Origin: Segatella copri
Lineage (GTDB): Bacteria > Bacteroidota > Bacteroidia > Bacteroidales > Bacteroidaceae
Reading direction: 5' to 3'
Assembly: GCF_026015295.1 (NCBI RefSeq)
Contig: NZ_JAPDUW010000001.1
Span: forward strand, 1,860,001-1,924,000
DNA: 64,000 nt
Both the position numbers and the translations under genes were made by a program. Below, one piece after another: positions 44,164 to 54,296 of this stretch; the first letter of the stretch is position 1; each line of letters begins with the position of its first letter. The notes under the pieces were generated by a model. The model saw only the letters and a program-made list of their open reading frames with translations. It did no database searches and had not been told where the DNA came from.

Positions 44164-45972
44164 TCAGCACTTCTGGATGGCTTCCAGCATCTCGTTATCT
44201 ACATCCATATCGGTGAAAACCTCCAGGAGCATCGGGCGCTCGCTCTCGGCATGAATCAATTGGCTGATGCCCTGTTCCATCTCTTCCATCGTATGAGCTG
44301 CGAGATATTTTACCTCATTCTGACTACAGATTCCTTCAGCCGTTGTATGATGCTTTGCCATTATCATTTCTTCACGAGCCTGACTCTCCTTTAATCCCTG
44401 GAACTTGCCAAAGATGGCACCGCCACCATTATTGAACACGATGATACGGAGCTTGCCGTTCAGATTTCTATTCCAGAGCGCATTCTGGTCATAGAAGAAA
44501 CTCAGGTCGCCGAGAACGCAGTATACATGCTTATCAGACTTGTTCTTGCACATAGAGAAACCTACAGCCGTAGAAAGAGAACCTTCTATGCCGTTCACAC
44601 CACGATTGCAGTAAACATGGCGGTCGGCATACAGATTCATCAACCGGATGGCAGAACTGTTGCCCGAGAAGACGCTGCTCATCATACCTGGAAGGAATGT
44701 ATCGAATTTGCGGTCATAGATACCATCGTCCTGAGCATCTTTATCGCCTAAGGTGAACGCTTTGAAATCCTGAGGCTCAACCTTCTGAAGCTGGCTGAAG
44801 AATTCCTTTACGGTAGCCAGACTGCTGAACTCAGGCTTGAAGTTCTCTTTGCGTTCATAGCTTTTAGCCAACGCATCCATCCACAATCTGCGATAATCCT
44901 CCCAGTGGTTGTGCCAGCCAAAATTACCCAACCATGACATGGCATCACTGTTTGGCAAATCCATCACTTTAGTAAGATGCATGAACGTATCTTCGATATC
45001 AGCCTCTTGCGAGATTCTTATCTGCTCAACTCCTTTAAACGAACGCAGATAAGATTTCAGTTTCTTGCTCACAATATGTCCACCTATATAAACCACCAGG
45101 TCAGGACGGAATCTTTCATCGTCCTTTATTTCATCCAGCAAATTCTCGAAAGCGCCATACAAGGTGGTTTTATTCCAATCTTCTCCCAGTTCTTCCTGAA
45201 CCTTATATAGATAAGGTGGCATTGCCAGAGATTCCCATAATATAGGCATTCGGTCAATATAAGCCAACAAGCCTACATATTTTTCGGTATTGTCCAACTG
45301 TCCAATTACCAACAATGGACGTTTGGCTTCTAACACACATTCAAAAGGGGTCCCATCAAATGTATCAATATTTGCCCTGCAGTAAGCAACCTCTATCTTG
45401 CGCTCAACGGGCAAAGCTTCTTTCGTAAACGAATAGAAAGGCTCAGAGATAGGTACATTGATGTGTACAGGTCCCTTTACCCGCCCCATGCTTTTCAACA
45501 GCGCTTCGTTGACCAGCCGGTTGCAATACCAATGCATCTCTTCCTGCTGCTCACCTTCGAACACTTCTGGCAGAGATACTGCTTTTCTTACCATCTGCCC
45601 CAAAGCATCAGGCTGAGGAAGCGTCTGACCATCCAGCTGGTTAATCCACTGTGCCGGTCTGTCGGCAGAAATCACGATGAGCGGGATTTGCTGATAATAA
45701 GCCTCAGCTACTGCCGGATAAAGATTGAGCAATGCAGAACCCGAAGTCACACACACCACGACAGGCTGATAACCTTCAGCCATAGAAAGTCCAAGAGCTT
45801 GGAAGCCGGCGCTACGTTCGTCGGTTACAGGATAGCAAGTGATGTCTTCACACTCGTTGAGATTGTGAACTATGGCTGCATTTCTGCTGCCCGGACACAC
45901 TACAGCATGGCGAACACCATGCGCTACCAGTAAACTTGTCAAAATATTGACGTTTTCTTTATTGCTATACAT
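44164..45972 (-). CDS. menD: SEPHCHC synthase MenD
   Basis: ThDP-dependent enzyme that adds a 2-oxoglutarate-derived unit to isochorismate. 602 aa, slightly long. The N-terminal VVCPGSRNAAI and VTDERSAGFQALGL (with the activating Glu), a middle domain, and the C-terminal ThDP/metal region around GVNGIEGSLSTAVGF and VLGDLSFFYDQNAL are in the expected order. Second-last in the men operon. Confidence 0.95.
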   Translation of the reverse strand: MYSNKENVNILTSLLVAHGVRHAVVCPGSRNAAIVHNLNECEDITCYPVTDERSAGFQALGLSMAEGYQPVVVCVTSGSALLNLYPAVAEAYYQQIPLIVISADRPAQWINQLDGQTLPQPDALGQMVRKAVSLPEVFEGEQQEEMHWYCNRLVNEALLKSMGRVKGPVHINVPISEPFYSFTKEALPVERKIEVAYCRANIDTFDGTPFECVLEAKRPLLVIGQLDNTEKYVGLLAYIDRMPILWESLAMPPYLYKVQEELGEDWNKTTLYGAFENLLDEIKDDERFRPDLVVYIGGHIVSKKLKSYLRSFKGVEQIRISQEADIEDTFMHLTKVMDLPNSDAMSWLGNFGWHNHWEDYRRLWMDALAKSYERKENFKPEFSSLATVKEFFSQLQKVEPQDFKAFTLGDKDAQDDGIYDRKFDTFLPGMMSSVFSGNSSAIRLMNLYADRHVYCNRGVNGIEGSLSTAVGFSMCKNKSDKHVYCVLGDLSFFYDQNALWNRNLNGKLRIIVFNNGGGAIFGKFQGLKESQAREEMIMAKHHTTAEGICSQNEVKYLAAHTMEEMEQGISQLIHAESERPMLLEVFTDMDVDNEMLEAIQKC

Positions 45973-46079
45973 TTCACCTTATTTTTTAGGTTGTTTTTAT
46001 GTTTTCAGATTCTTGAAGAGCCTTTGTCTTTTAGCATTATAAAATCAGAATGAATCCCTATCATTTCTCTGCAAGACCT

Positions 46080-47258
46080 TTACAGGACCGACAGGATGGT
46101 CTGCATCTTAGCTTCAGTTTCCTTCCACTCCTTCTCCATCTCGCTTTCCTTCAGCAATCCGCCTCCGGCATAGAGTTCGCAGGAACCGTCATCCAGAATA
46201 TTCATGCAGCGCAGGGAAACATAGAGATGCGTCTTTCCTTTCGGCGAAATCGGTCCCACAAAACCACTATAATATTTGCGCGACTGATGTTCATGCTGCA
46301 GGATAAACCGGCGAGCTTCATCCTTCGGTATCCCACAGACGGCAGGCGTAGGATATAAGGCATCGAGCACATCGCCCAGACGCCCCGTATCATGCAGACG
46401 GAAAGCAATGTCTGTACGGAGATGATAGAGATTGGCAGCCATCGTGGTATAAGGTCCCTTCTTCTGATATTCATCCGAAAAGACCTTGATGCAATCCTCG
46501 ATATAATCGGTTACATACTGCTGTTCCTCTCTGTTCTTCTCCGACCATTCTATCCCTTCTACCGGATAATCGGCTACGGTCTTGGAAGGTTCAGCCTTTT
46601 GGGTGCCTGCCAGCGACATGGTTGCCATCTGATTCTGTTCACCTTTGAGCAGAATTTCAGGTGTAGCCATCAGCCATAAACCCGACTGGGGTGTATAAAC
46701 CAAGGCTACAAAAAGACGGGGATACATCCGGCAGGTCTTCAGAAACAGAGCCTTTAAAGAGTCTGCATCCTGCACAACTGAAGCATTGGCTGTATTCTGC
46801 ACAGCTGAAGTCTTGCCGGCATCTTGCACTACTGAAGTCTGGACAGATTCTAAAGGCTGCCGATTGCTCTGGATACACAGTTTTCTTGCCAGAACAATCT
46901 TGCTGAATTTACCTTCAGAGAGCTGCCGGTGAAAGCATTCAAACTCCCTTGCATAGGCTTCAAAATTACGTCCCGACGTAGAGTCTGCTACGTCACGACG
47001 TAAATCCTGCTGCGTCACGACGTAGGAAGTGCCGCATCGCGATGCATTTTCAGCCCCCTCGGCAGAGATCAGTTTGCTTTCATCCGGATGCATCAGCACC
47101 ACGGGACATTCGCTGGATGGCGCGAAAGGAGCTATCACGAAACCTTCCTTGCCATTCAGTTCTGCCACAGAAGAGAGTACCTCAGGTTCTCCCTCATGCT
47201 GAGCCACATAGGTAGCATGGTGCAGATAAGGCAGACGATAATACGCAAAAGCTATCAT
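46080..47258 (-). CDS. menF: Isochorismate synthase with two in-frame repeat insertions
   Basis: Converts chorismate to isochorismate, the entry to menaquinone. 392 aa. The core chorismate-binding domain is clear: EGKFSKIVLARKL, AGTQKAEPSK, HLRTDIAFRL, TPAVCGIPKDEA, FYSGF-like YYSGFVGPISPKG and YAGGGLLKESE. Two low-complexity insertions lie between conserved blocks. A four-unit 22-bp palindrome array (46967-47046) encodes about 27 residues before the catalytic domain, and three 27-bp repeats (46758-46838) encode 9-residue units of the form SVVQDAGKT. The frame stays open, so the enzyme is probably functional. It overlaps menI by 4 bp. Confidence 0.9.
   Translation of the reverse strand: MIAFAYYRLPYLHHATYVAQHEGEPEVLSSVAELNGKEGFVIAPFAPSSECPVVLMHPDESKLISAEGAENASRCGTSYVVTQQDLRRDVADSTSGRNFEAYAREFECFHRQLSEGKFSKIVLARKLCIQSNRQPLESVQTSVVQDAGKTSAVQNTANASVVQDADSLKALFLKTCRMYPRLFVALVYTPQSGLWLMATPEILLKGEQNQMATMSLAGTQKAEPSKTVADYPVEGIEWSEKNREEQQYVTDYIEDCIKVFSDEYQKKGPYTTMAANLYHLRTDIAFRLHDTGRLGDVLDALYPTPAVCGIPKDEARRFILQHEHQSRKYYSGFVGPISPKGKTHLYVSLRCMNILDDGSCELYAGGGLLKESEMEKEWKETEAKMQTILSVL
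46758..46838 (-). repeat. Three 27-bp in-frame tandem repeats inside menF
   Basis: Units 46758-46784, 46785-46811 and 46812-46838 encode SVVQDAGKT-, SAVQNTANA- and SVVQDADS-type nonapeptides at a surface-loop position between two core strands. Confidence 0.88.
46967..47046. repeat. Four-unit palindrome array, 22-bp period, inside menF
   Basis: 14-bp dyads start at 46967, 46989, 47011 and 47033, exactly 22 bp apart: TACGTCCCGACGTA, TACGTCACGACGTA, TGCGTCACGACGTA, CGCATCGCGATGCA. The last keeps the symmetry with a different sequence. The whole array is translated as part of menF. Confidence 0.9.
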
Positions 47259-47701
47259 ACCTTTGTTTCTGCCCCCTTTTTCTGATTGTCTTTCTTTGGA
47301 GTGAACACATAGTTGGTTACCTGTACGGTACAGATTACCTCACCAGCCGTATTCTTGATATCCACCTGCCAGGTATGCAAGGTTCTGCCCTTGTGCACAA
47401 TCTTGGCAAAGGCAGTAACTATATCGCCCTCGCTGACCGCCAGAACATGAGTACCGCTCACGTTGATACCCACGGCAATCTGTCCCGGACAGAGCGCCAG
47501 GGAACCGATACCCGCCACATTCTCGGCAAGAGCCAGAGAAGCACCTCCACTCAAGAAGCCGAAAGGTTGGCGATTACGCTCATCTACCTTCATCGTTGCC
47601 TGAAGCGTATCAGGCTCAGGGGTAGAAATGAAATGCATTCCGAGGGTCTTGGATAATCCATCAGTCTTGCTGATTCTTTTTACTAATTCATCTATGTTCA
47701 T
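47255..47701 (-). CDS. menI: DHNA-CoA thioesterase (hotdog fold, PaaI-like)
   Basis: 148 aa. The hotdog signature with catalytic Glu/Asp region is QPFGFLSGGASLALAENVAGIGS, followed by GINVSGTHVLAVSEGDIVTA, matching the MenI/YdiI group. The position at the head of menF-menD-menB supports hydrolysis of DHNA-CoA to DHNA. Overlaps menF by 4 bp (ATGA). menC, menE and menA are not in the window. Confidence 0.88.
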   Translation of the reverse strand: MNIDELVKRISKTDGLSKTLGMHFISTPEPDTLQATMKVDERNRQPFGFLSGGASLALAENVAGIGSLALCPGQIAVGINVSGTHVLAVSEGDIVTAFAKIVHKGRTLHTWQVDIKNTAGEVICTVQVTNYVFTPKKDNQKKGAETKV

Positions 47702-47791
47702 CTTATTTTCTCCTATTTCTCGTATTTTGTTATTGATTCAGAGCCATTCGTTTCCTCCTCGCTCCAAAGTATGTTTCTGATAAATTCAACG

Positions 47792-47822
47792 CAAAGGTAA
47801 GACTTTCTTCAGAGAAAACAAA
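47792..47822 (-). promoter_or_regulatory. men operon promoter
   Basis: The minus strand has TTTG (47819-47822), a 19-bp spacer and TACCTTTG (47792-47799), followed by CG; 91 bp before the menI ATG. Confidence 0.75.
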
Positions 47823-47925
47823 ATTTATCGCACTTTTTATTTGATGAAGGGCAAACTTTACATACCTTTTCCTTTCTTTAATAATAAAAAACATAAAAAA
47901 CGGCATATAGTTCAGATTTATTTTG

Positions 47926-47933
47926 TATTTTTG
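47926..47933 (+). promoter_or_regulatory. lysS promoter -7 element
   Basis: TATTTTTG followed by CA, 40 bp before the lysS ATG. Confidence 0.65.
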
Positions 47934-47973
47934 CACCAAAAATAAGAAAATAAAAGATATATCTGAATAGAAT

Positions 47974-49704
47974 ATGAACATTTTAGAGCTAAGCGAACAG
48001 GAAATCGTTCGCAGACAGAGTCTTCAGACATTGCGCGAGATGGGTATCGACCCATACCCAGCAGCAGAGTTTCCAACCAATGCATTCAGCACAGATATCA
48101 AAGCTGAATTCAAGGACGAGGACGAGCCACGCCAGGTAGTTATCGCCGGACGTATGATGGGTCGCCGCGTAATGGGTAAAGCTAGCTTTGCTGAGTTGCA
48201 GGACTCAAAGGGAAGAATCCAGGTTTATATCGCCCGCGACGAGATTTGTCCAGACGAGAACAAGGACCTTTATAATACAGTATTCAAGAAACTTCTCGAT
48301 ATCGGTGACTTCATCGGTGTAAAGGGTTTCGTATTCCGCACACAGACTGGCGAGATTTCCGTTCACGCCAAGGAACTGTGCCTGCTCTCTAAGAGCTTGA
48401 AGCCACTCCCTATCGTGAAGTATAAGGATGGCGTGGCTTACGACAAGTTCGATGATCCAGAGTTGCGTTACCGCCAGCGCTACGTTGACCTCATCGTTAA
48501 TGATGGCGTAAAGGATACTTTCCTGCAGCGTGCTACCGTACTCCGCACACTCCGCAGCGTACTCGACAACGCAGGTTATACTGAGGTAGAGACTCCTACC
48601 CTGCAGAGCATTGCCGGTGGTGCTTCTGCCCGCCCATTCATCACCCACTTCAATGCACTCGATCAGGATATGTACATGCGTATCGCTACCGAGCTCTACC
48701 TGAAGCGCCTCATCGTAGGTGGTTTCGAGGGTGTTTATGAAATCGGCAAGAACTTCCGCAACGAGGGCATGGACCGCAACCACAACCCTGAGTTTACCTG
48801 TATGGAGCTTTATGTTCAGTACAAGGACTACAACTGGATGATGGCTTTCACAGAGAAGTTGCTCGAAACGATCTGTATCGCCGTAAACGGCAAGCCAGAG
48901 CGCGAGATTGATGGCAACATCATCAGCTTCAAGGCTCCATATCGCCGTCTGCCTATCCTCGATGCCATCAAGGAAAAGACCGGTTTCGACTGCAACGGCA
49001 AGACCGAGGAAGAGATCCGCGCATTCTGCAAGGAGAAGGGCATGGATGTAGATGAGACCATGGGTAAGGGTAAGTTGATTGATGAGCTCTTCGGTGAGTT
49101 CTGCGAGGGCACCTTCCTCCAGCCAACCTTCATCACCGACTATCCTGTAGAGATGTCTCCATTGACCAAGATGCACCGTTCTAAGCCAGGCTTGACCGAG
49201 CGTTTCGAGTTGATGGTAAACGGTAAGGAGCTTGCCAATGCATACTCTGAGCTCAACGACCCAATTGATCAGGAAGAGCGTTTCATCGACCAGATGAAGC
49301 TTGCTGACAAGGGTGATGACGAGGCGATGATCATCGATCAGGACTTCCTCCGTGCCCTCCAGTACGGTATGCCTCCAACATCAGGTATCGGTATCGGTAT
49401 CGACCGCTTGGTCATGTTGATGACAGGCAAGACCTTCATCCAGGAGGTATTGTTCTTCCCACAGATGAAGCCAGAGAAGAAGATGCCACAGAGCACCATC
49501 AAGGAATGGGAAGAGATTGGCGTGCCAGAGGATTGGGCATACGTGCTCCGCAAGGCAGGCTTCAACCTCATCTCTGATATCCGTGAAGAAAAAGCACAAG
49601 GCTTGCAGCAGAAGATTGGAGAAATCAACAAGAAGTACAAGCTCGGCTACGAGAAGCCTTCTGTTGACGACATCCAGGGCTGGATTAATGCAGCAAATGC
49701 TTAA
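47974..49704 (+). CDS. lysS: Lysyl-tRNA synthetase, class II
   Basis: 576 aa, the longer Bacteroidota type with extra C-terminal residues. An OB-fold anticodon-binding domain (about 50-150) is followed by the class II core: motif 2 in [15 protein letters not shown] near 263-277 and motif 3 in [13 protein letters not shown] near 469-481. Divergent from menI. A heptad repeat that includes the stop codon forms the 3' end. Confidence 0.96.
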   Translation: MNILELSEQEIVRRQSLQTLREMGIDPYPAAEFPTNAFSTDIKAEFKDEDEPRQVVIAGRMMGRRVMGKASFAELQDSKGRIQVYIARDEICPDENKDLYNTVFKKLLDIGDFIGVKGFVFRTQTGEISVHAKELCLLSKSLKPLPIVKYKDGVAYDKFDDPELRYRQRYVDLIVNDGVKDTFLQRATVLRTLRSVLDNAGYTEVETPTLQSIAGGASARPFITHFNALDQDMYMRIATELYLKRLIVGGFEGVYEIGKNFRNEGMDRNHNPEFTCMELYVQYKDYNWMMAFTEKLLETICIAVNGKPEREIDGNIISFKAPYRRLPILDAIKEKTGFDCNGKTEEEIRAFCKEKGMDVDETMGKGKLIDELFGEFCEGTFLQPTFITDYPVEMSPLTKMHRSKPGLTERFELMVNGKELANAYSELNDPIDQEERFIDQMKLADKGDDEAMIIDQDFLRALQYGMPPTSGIGIGIDRLVMLMTGKTFIQEVLFFPQMKPEKKMPQSTIKEWEEIGVPEDWAYVLRKAGFNLISDIREEKAQGLQQKIGEINKKYKLGYEKPSVDDIQGWINAANA

Positions 49705-49771
49705 TTGATAATGCATAATTAATAATGTATAATCAATAAAGAGTTCCGACTTTTTATTGGTTATACATTAT
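49702..49771 (+). terminator. Heptad-built hairpin at the lysS 3' end
   Basis: Six 7-bp units, mostly TAATnnA, begin with the stop codon itself (49702-49743). The block 49722-49743 pairs with 49750-49771 over 22 positions with two G-U pairs and a 6-nt loop. It is probably the lysS 3' end or terminator, though no long T run follows. Confidence 0.75.
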
Positions 49772-49828
49772 ATCTACAAACAAAGGCGAAAGCCTCATTA
49801 TTAATTATTAATTATAAATTCATTCGAA

Positions 49829-50827
49829 GTGTTCAACTGCGGTAAAATAGCGATAATTGGCGGCGGTAGCTGGGCTACGGCAATAGCCAAGATTGTGGTG
49901 GGTCATACTCATCACATAGGCTGGTATATGCGTCGCGATGACCGCATCGAGGACTTCAAGCGCATGGGGCACAACCCTGCCTATCTGATGTCGGCACGAT
50001 TCAATGTAGATGAGATTTTCTTCTCTTCCGACATCAACAAGATAGTGCAGAACTACGATACACTCGTGTTCGTCACCCCGTCGCCTTATCTGAAGAATCA
50101 TCTCAAGAAGCTCAAGACGCGACTCAGCGACAAGTTCATCATCACAGCCATTAAAGGTATTGTGCCAGATGAAAACCTCGTTTGCTCAGAGTATTTCCAT
50201 CAGGTTTACGATGTGCCTTACGAGAACCTCGCCTGCATCGGAGGTCCTTCTCATGCCGAGGAGGTGGCACTGGAGCGACTGAGCTATCTCACCGTGGGCT
50301 GTAGCGATACCGAAAAGGCGCGTGCCTTCGCCAACGATTGTCTGGCGAGTGAATTCATCAAGACCAAGACTTCGAGCGATGTCATCGGTATCGAATACTC
50401 TTCGGTTCTGAAGAACGTATACGCCATCGCAGCAGGTATCTGTGGCGGACTGAAGTATGGTGACAACTTCCAGGCGGTACTCATGTCAAATGCCGTTCAG
50501 GAGATGCACCGCTTCCTGACAGCCGTCCACCCTATCGACCGAAGCATGTACGACTCAGTTTATCTGGGCGACTTGCTCGTAACAGGTTACAGCAACTTTT
50601 CCCGCAACCGCACCTTCGGAACCATGATAGGCAAGGGCTACAGCGTGAAGAGTGCGCAGATAGAGATGGAGATGATTGCAGAAGGATATTTCGGCACCAA
50701 GTGTATGAAGGAAATCAATCGCCACATGCACGTCAACATGCCGATTCTCGATGCTGTATATAATATATTGTACGAGCGCATCAGTCCGCAAATCGAAATC
50801 AAACTCTTGACCGACTCGTTCAGATAG
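49829..50827 (+). CDS. gpsA: NAD(P)-dependent glycerol-3-phosphate dehydrogenase
   Basis: Makes sn-glycerol-3-phosphate for phospholipids. 332 aa. The Rossmann loop is IIGGGSWATAIAK, ITAIKGI and GGPSHAEEVALERL precede the catalytic lysine in EYSSVLKNVYAIAAGI, and the C-terminal domain has SRNRTFG. The start appears to be GTG at 49829; no better ATG retains the Rossmann strand. Confidence 0.94.
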   Translation: MFNCGKIAIIGGGSWATAIAKIVVGHTHHIGWYMRRDDRIEDFKRMGHNPAYLMSARFNVDEIFFSSDINKIVQNYDTLVFVTPSPYLKNHLKKLKTRLSDKFIITAIKGIVPDENLVCSEYFHQVYDVPYENLACIGGPSHAEEVALERLSYLTVGCSDTEKARAFANDCLASEFIKTKTSSDVIGIEYSSVLKNVYAIAAGICGGLKYGDNFQAVLMSNAVQEMHRFLTAVHPIDRSMYDSVYLGDLLVTGYSNFSRNRTFGTMIGKGYSVKSAQIEMEMIAEGYFGTKCMKEINRHMHVNMPILDAVYNILYERISPQIEIKLLTDSFR

Positions 50828-50911
50828 GCACATTCTATCCTTCGGTTTCGGCAGAAGAGTTTGTCTTCAAGTAGTAACATTAACACATTCATTTAGATAT
50901 TAAAAGAAAAA

Positions 50912-52267
50912 ATGAAAAGTATCAGCTTAAACATTACAAAGGCTGCATCATTCCTTGCAGAAGGTGCAGTAAAGGCTTACGAGCCTAAGGTTAAGGCCGC
51001 TCAGGAAGCTCTTGAGAACGGCACTTGTGAAGGTAACGATTTCTTGGGATGGTTGCATTTGCCATCTTCTATCACTCCTGAGTTCCTCTATGAGATTCAG
51101 GCTGTTGCCAATACTTTGCGCGAAAAGTGTGAGGTGGTTGTTGTAGCAGGTATCGGTGGTAGCTACCTCGGTGCACGCGCCGTTATCGAAGGCCTCGGCA
51201 ACTCTTTCGCTTGGCTCGTAAACGACAAGAAGAACCCTACTATCCTCTTCGCAGGTAACAATATCGGTGAGGACTACCTCTTCGAGTTAACTTCTTTCTT
51301 GAAGAACAAGAAGTTTGGTGTCATCAATATCTCTAAGTCTGGTACCACTACTGAGACAGCTCTCGCTTTCCGTCTTTTGAAGAAGCAATGCGAGGAACAG
51401 CGCGGTAAGGAAGAGGCTAAGGATGTTATCGTAGCTGTAACCGACGCCAAGAAGGGTGCTGCACGTACTTGTGCTGACAAGGAAGGTTACAAGAGCTTCA
51501 TCATCCCTGATAATGTAGGTGGCCGCTTCTCTGTTTTGACCCCAGTAGGTTTGTTGCCTATCGCAGTAGCAGGTTTCGATGTAAAGCAGCTCGTAGCTGG
51601 TGCGGCTGACATGGAGAAGGCTTGCGGCAAGAACGTAGCTTTCGAGGAGAATCCTGCAGCTATCTATGCAGCTACACGTCAGGCTCTCTATACTCAGGCT
51701 GGCAAGAAGATTGAGATTGTATGCAACTTCCAGCCTAAACTTCACTACTTCGCTGAGTGGTGGAAGCAGCTCTATGGTGAGAGCGAGGGTAAGGACCAGA
51801 AGGGTATCTTCCCAGCAGCTTGCGACTTCACTACCGACCTTCACTCTATGGGCCAGTGGATTCAGCAGGGCGAGCGCTCTATCTTCGAGACTGTTATCAG
51901 CGTAGAGACTCCTAACGAGAAGTTGCTCTTCCCTCACGATGATGAGAACCTCGACGGTTTGAACTTCCTCGAGGGCAAGCGTGTTGACGAGGTGAACAAG
52001 ATGGCAGAGCTCGGTACACGTCTGGCTCACGTTGACGGTGGTGTTCCTAACATCCTGGTTAACGTACCAGAGTTGAACGCTTACTACCTCGGTCAGCTGA
52101 TCTACTTCTTCGAGAAGGCTTGCGGTATCAGCGGTCTCTTGGAAGAGGTAAACCCATTCAACCAGCCTGGTGTTGAGGCATACAAGAAAAATATGTTCGC
52201 ATTGCTCAACAAGCCAGGTTATGAGGCAGAGAGCAAAGCTATCCAGGAGCGCTTGAAGAATGAATAA
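50912..52267 (+). CDS. pgi: Glucose-6-phosphate isomerase
   Basis: Interconverts glucose-6-phosphate and fructose-6-phosphate. 451 aa, the short bacterial type. [14 protein letters not shown] near 83-96 and [13 protein letters not shown] near 144-156 are the two phosphate-binding SIS loops. [16 protein letters not shown] contains a conserved catalytic region. The 3' junction holds a heptad-armed inverted repeat. Confidence 0.95.
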   Translation: MKSISLNITKAASFLAEGAVKAYEPKVKAAQEALENGTCEGNDFLGWLHLPSSITPEFLYEIQAVANTLREKCEVVVVAGIGGSYLGARAVIEGLGNSFAWLVNDKKNPTILFAGNNIGEDYLFELTSFLKNKKFGVINISKSGTTTETALAFRLLKKQCEEQRGKEEAKDVIVAVTDAKKGAARTCADKEGYKSFIIPDNVGGRFSVLTPVGLLPIAVAGFDVKQLVAGAADMEKACGKNVAFEENPAAIYAATRQALYTQAGKKIEIVCNFQPKLHYFAEWWKQLYGESEGKDQKGIFPAACDFTTDLHSMGQWIQQGERSIFETVISVETPNEKLLFPHDDENLDGLNFLEGKRVDEVNKMAELGTRLAHVDGGVPNILVNVPELNAYYLGQLIYFFEKACGISGLLEEVNPFNQPGVEAYKKNMFALLNKPGYEAESKAIQERLKNE

Positions 52268-52271
52268 TGTG

Positions 52272-52346
52272 TAGTGTTTAATGTTTAGTTGAGGCATACG
52301 CCATGCAAAGCATTAAACACTAAACATTAAACACAAAACATTAAAT
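52272..52346 (+). repeat. Heptad-armed inverted repeat after pgi
   Basis: GTGTTTAATGTTTAGT (52274-52289) and its exact 16-bp complement (52319-52334) flank a 29-bp centre. Both arms are 7-bp repeats (TAGTGTT/TAATGTT and ATTAAAC/ACTAAAC). It fills the pgi-HAD gap. Confidence 0.88.
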
Positions 52347-52351
52347 AGTTG

Positions 52352-53077
52352 ATGAAGGAAATTATTTTTAAATATATGAAAGAACACGGCTTTGGGGAAT
52401 TCAACCCTAAAGCCGTGCTTTTTGATATGGACGGCGTGCTGTACAACAGTATGCCAAATCATGCTGTGGCATGGCAGGAATCGATGAAACAGTTTGATAT
52501 CCACATGACAGCAGCCGATGCTTATGCCACCGAAGGAGCCCGAGGCATTGACACCATCCAGATGATGGTGAAGAAGCAGAAGGGCATCGACATCACGCTG
52601 GACGAAGCACAGAAGATGTATGATGTGAAGACCGAAATATTCCACTCGATGCCTACTGCCGAAATATTTCCTGGCGTAAAGGAAATCATGCAGAAGATTA
52701 AAGATGCTGGCATGCAGGTAGGAGTGGTAACAGGAAGCGGACAGCGCCCGCTCATCATGCGACTGCTCAACGACTTCGGCGATTTTCTGGATGAAGCACA
52801 TATCGTAACCGCCTATGATGTAAAGCGCGGCAAACCAAATCCTGACCCATATCTCATGGGATTGCAGAAGGCAGGAAACCTGAAACCCTGGGAAGGCATC
52901 GTGGTAGAGAATGCTCCTTTGGGCGTCCGTGCCGGCGTGGCAGCCAACATTTTTACTGTAGCAATTAACAGCGGTCCGCTACCAGATGAAGAATTATCCA
53001 ATAAGGGTTGCAATCTACTCTATCACCAGATGACTGAATTCTGTGATGACTTTGAAAACCTGATTGCTAAGGCTTAA
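52352..53077 (+). CDS. HAD hydrolase, beta-phosphoglucomutase-like
   Basis: 241 aa from the ATG at 52352. Motif [13 protein letters not shown] near 24, a helical cap, the motif II Thr in VVTGSG, the motif III Lys in [11 protein letters not shown], and [16 protein letters not shown] as motif IV. Subclass I HAD similar to beta-phosphoglucomutase or sugar-phosphate phosphatases; the setting next to pgi and nucleotide-sugar genes suggests a hexose-phosphate substrate, which is inference. Confidence 0.88.
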   Translation: MKEIIFKYMKEHGFGEFNPKAVLFDMDGVLYNSMPNHAVAWQESMKQFDIHMTAADAYATEGARGIDTIQMMVKKQKGIDITLDEAQKMYDVKTEIFHSMPTAEIFPGVKEIMQKIKDAGMQVGVVTGSGQRPLIMRLLNDFGDFLDEAHIVTAYDVKRGKPNPDPYLMGLQKAGNLKPWEGIVVENAPLGVRAGVAANIFTVAINSGPLPDEELSNKGCNLLYHQMTEFCDDFENLIAKA

Positions 53078-53142
53078 TCCGGTTCGCCCACAGATATTCT
53101 GACTTATTCAATAAAAAGACATCATTAAAAACATATAATGAC

Positions 53143-54252
53143 ATGAATAGAAAAGTAGCTTTAATTACAGGTATTACAGGCCAGGATGGTTCATACTTGG
53201 CTGAATTATTGTTGGAAAAAGGGTATGATGTTCACGGAACTATCCGCCGATCATCTACCGACTACCGCGAAAGAATTGCCCATTTGGAGGGTACACCTAA
53301 TTTCCATCTTCACTATGCTGACCTCGGTGACTCTATGAGTATCATCCAGGTAATGAACAAGGTGAAACCTACTGAGGTATATAATCTGGCAGCACAGAGC
53401 CACGTACAGGTGAGCTTCGACTCCCCTGAGTTTACAGCAGATGTAGATGCTACCGGTGTGCTCCGTATCCTGGAGGCTATCCGCCAATGCGGTCTGGAGA
53501 AGACCTGCCGCATGTATCAGGCTTCAACATCTGAGCTCTACGGTAAGGTAGAAGAGGTTCCTCAGAACGAGAACACTCCATTCCACCCTTATTCTCCATA
53601 CGCTGTTGCCAAGCAGTATGGTTTCTGGATTGTCAAGGAGTATCGTGAGGCTTATGATATGTTCTGCTGCTCTGGTATCCTCTTCAATCATGAAAGTGAG
53701 CGCCGTGGTGAGACTTTCGTAACCCGCAAGATTACTTTGGCTGCAGCCCGCATCAAGCAGGGCAAGCAAGACAAGCTCTATCTCGGTAACCTGGATTCGC
53801 TCCGCGACTGGGGTTATGCCAAGGATTATGTAGAGTGTATGTGGCTGATTCTCCAGGCTGAGAAACCAGAGGACTTCGTGATTGCAACCGGTAAGCAGCA
53901 CTCTGTTCGTGAGTTCGCCCAGCTGGCGTTCCACTATGTAGGAATCGAACTGAAATGGGAAGGCAAGGATGAGAACGAGAAGGGTATCTGCGTTGAGGGT
54001 CCTGAGGAACTCATCGGCAAGACACTCGTTGAGGTTTCTCCTGATTTCTACCGTCCTACCGACGTGGTGAACCTCTGGGGTGACCCAACAAAGGCAAAGG
54101 CTAAGCTCAACTGGAATCCTAACACCACCTCTTTCGAAGATCTCGTAAAGATCATGGTAGAGAGCGATATGGCGAAGGTAGCTGCCGAGGATGCCGGTCA
54201 GAAGGTTCGCTGCAATCTTGCAGAATACTTGGAGAAGGGTATTGTTAAGTAA
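53143..54252 (+). CDS. gmd: GDP-mannose 4,6-dehydratase
   Basis: First step from GDP-mannose to GDP-fucose. 369 aa short-chain dehydrogenase. NAD(P) loop [14 protein letters not shown] at 8-21, [16 protein letters not shown], the catalytic Thr/Glu in [14 protein letters not shown], and [10 protein letters not shown] as YxxxK. The fcl gene follows after a 44-bp gap containing a heptad repeat. Confidence 0.97.
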   Translation: MNRKVALITGITGQDGSYLAELLLEKGYDVHGTIRRSSTDYRERIAHLEGTPNFHLHYADLGDSMSIIQVMNKVKPTEVYNLAAQSHVQVSFDSPEFTADVDATGVLRILEAIRQCGLEKTCRMYQASTSELYGKVEEVPQNENTPFHPYSPYAVAKQYGFWIVKEYREAYDMFCCSGILFNHESERRGETFVTRKITLAAARIKQGKQDKLYLGNLDSLRDWGYAKDYVECMWLILQAEKPEDFVIATGKQHSVREFAQLAFHYVGIELKWEGKDENEKGICVEGPEELIGKTLVEVSPDFYRPTDVVNLWGDPTKAKAKLNWNPNTTSFEDLVKIMVESDMAKVAAEDAGQKVRCNLAEYLEKGIVK

Positions 54253-54287
54253 TAGTTTATAGTTAACAGTTGATAGATAGTTTATAG
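54253..54287 (+). repeat. Heptad tandem repeat, gmd-fcl junction
   Basis: Five 7-bp units (TAGTTTA, TAGTTAA, CAGTTGA, TAGATAG, TTTATAG) begin directly after the gmd stop codon; most contain a stop triplet in sense. Confidence 0.8.
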
Positions 54288-54296
54288 CAATAATCA

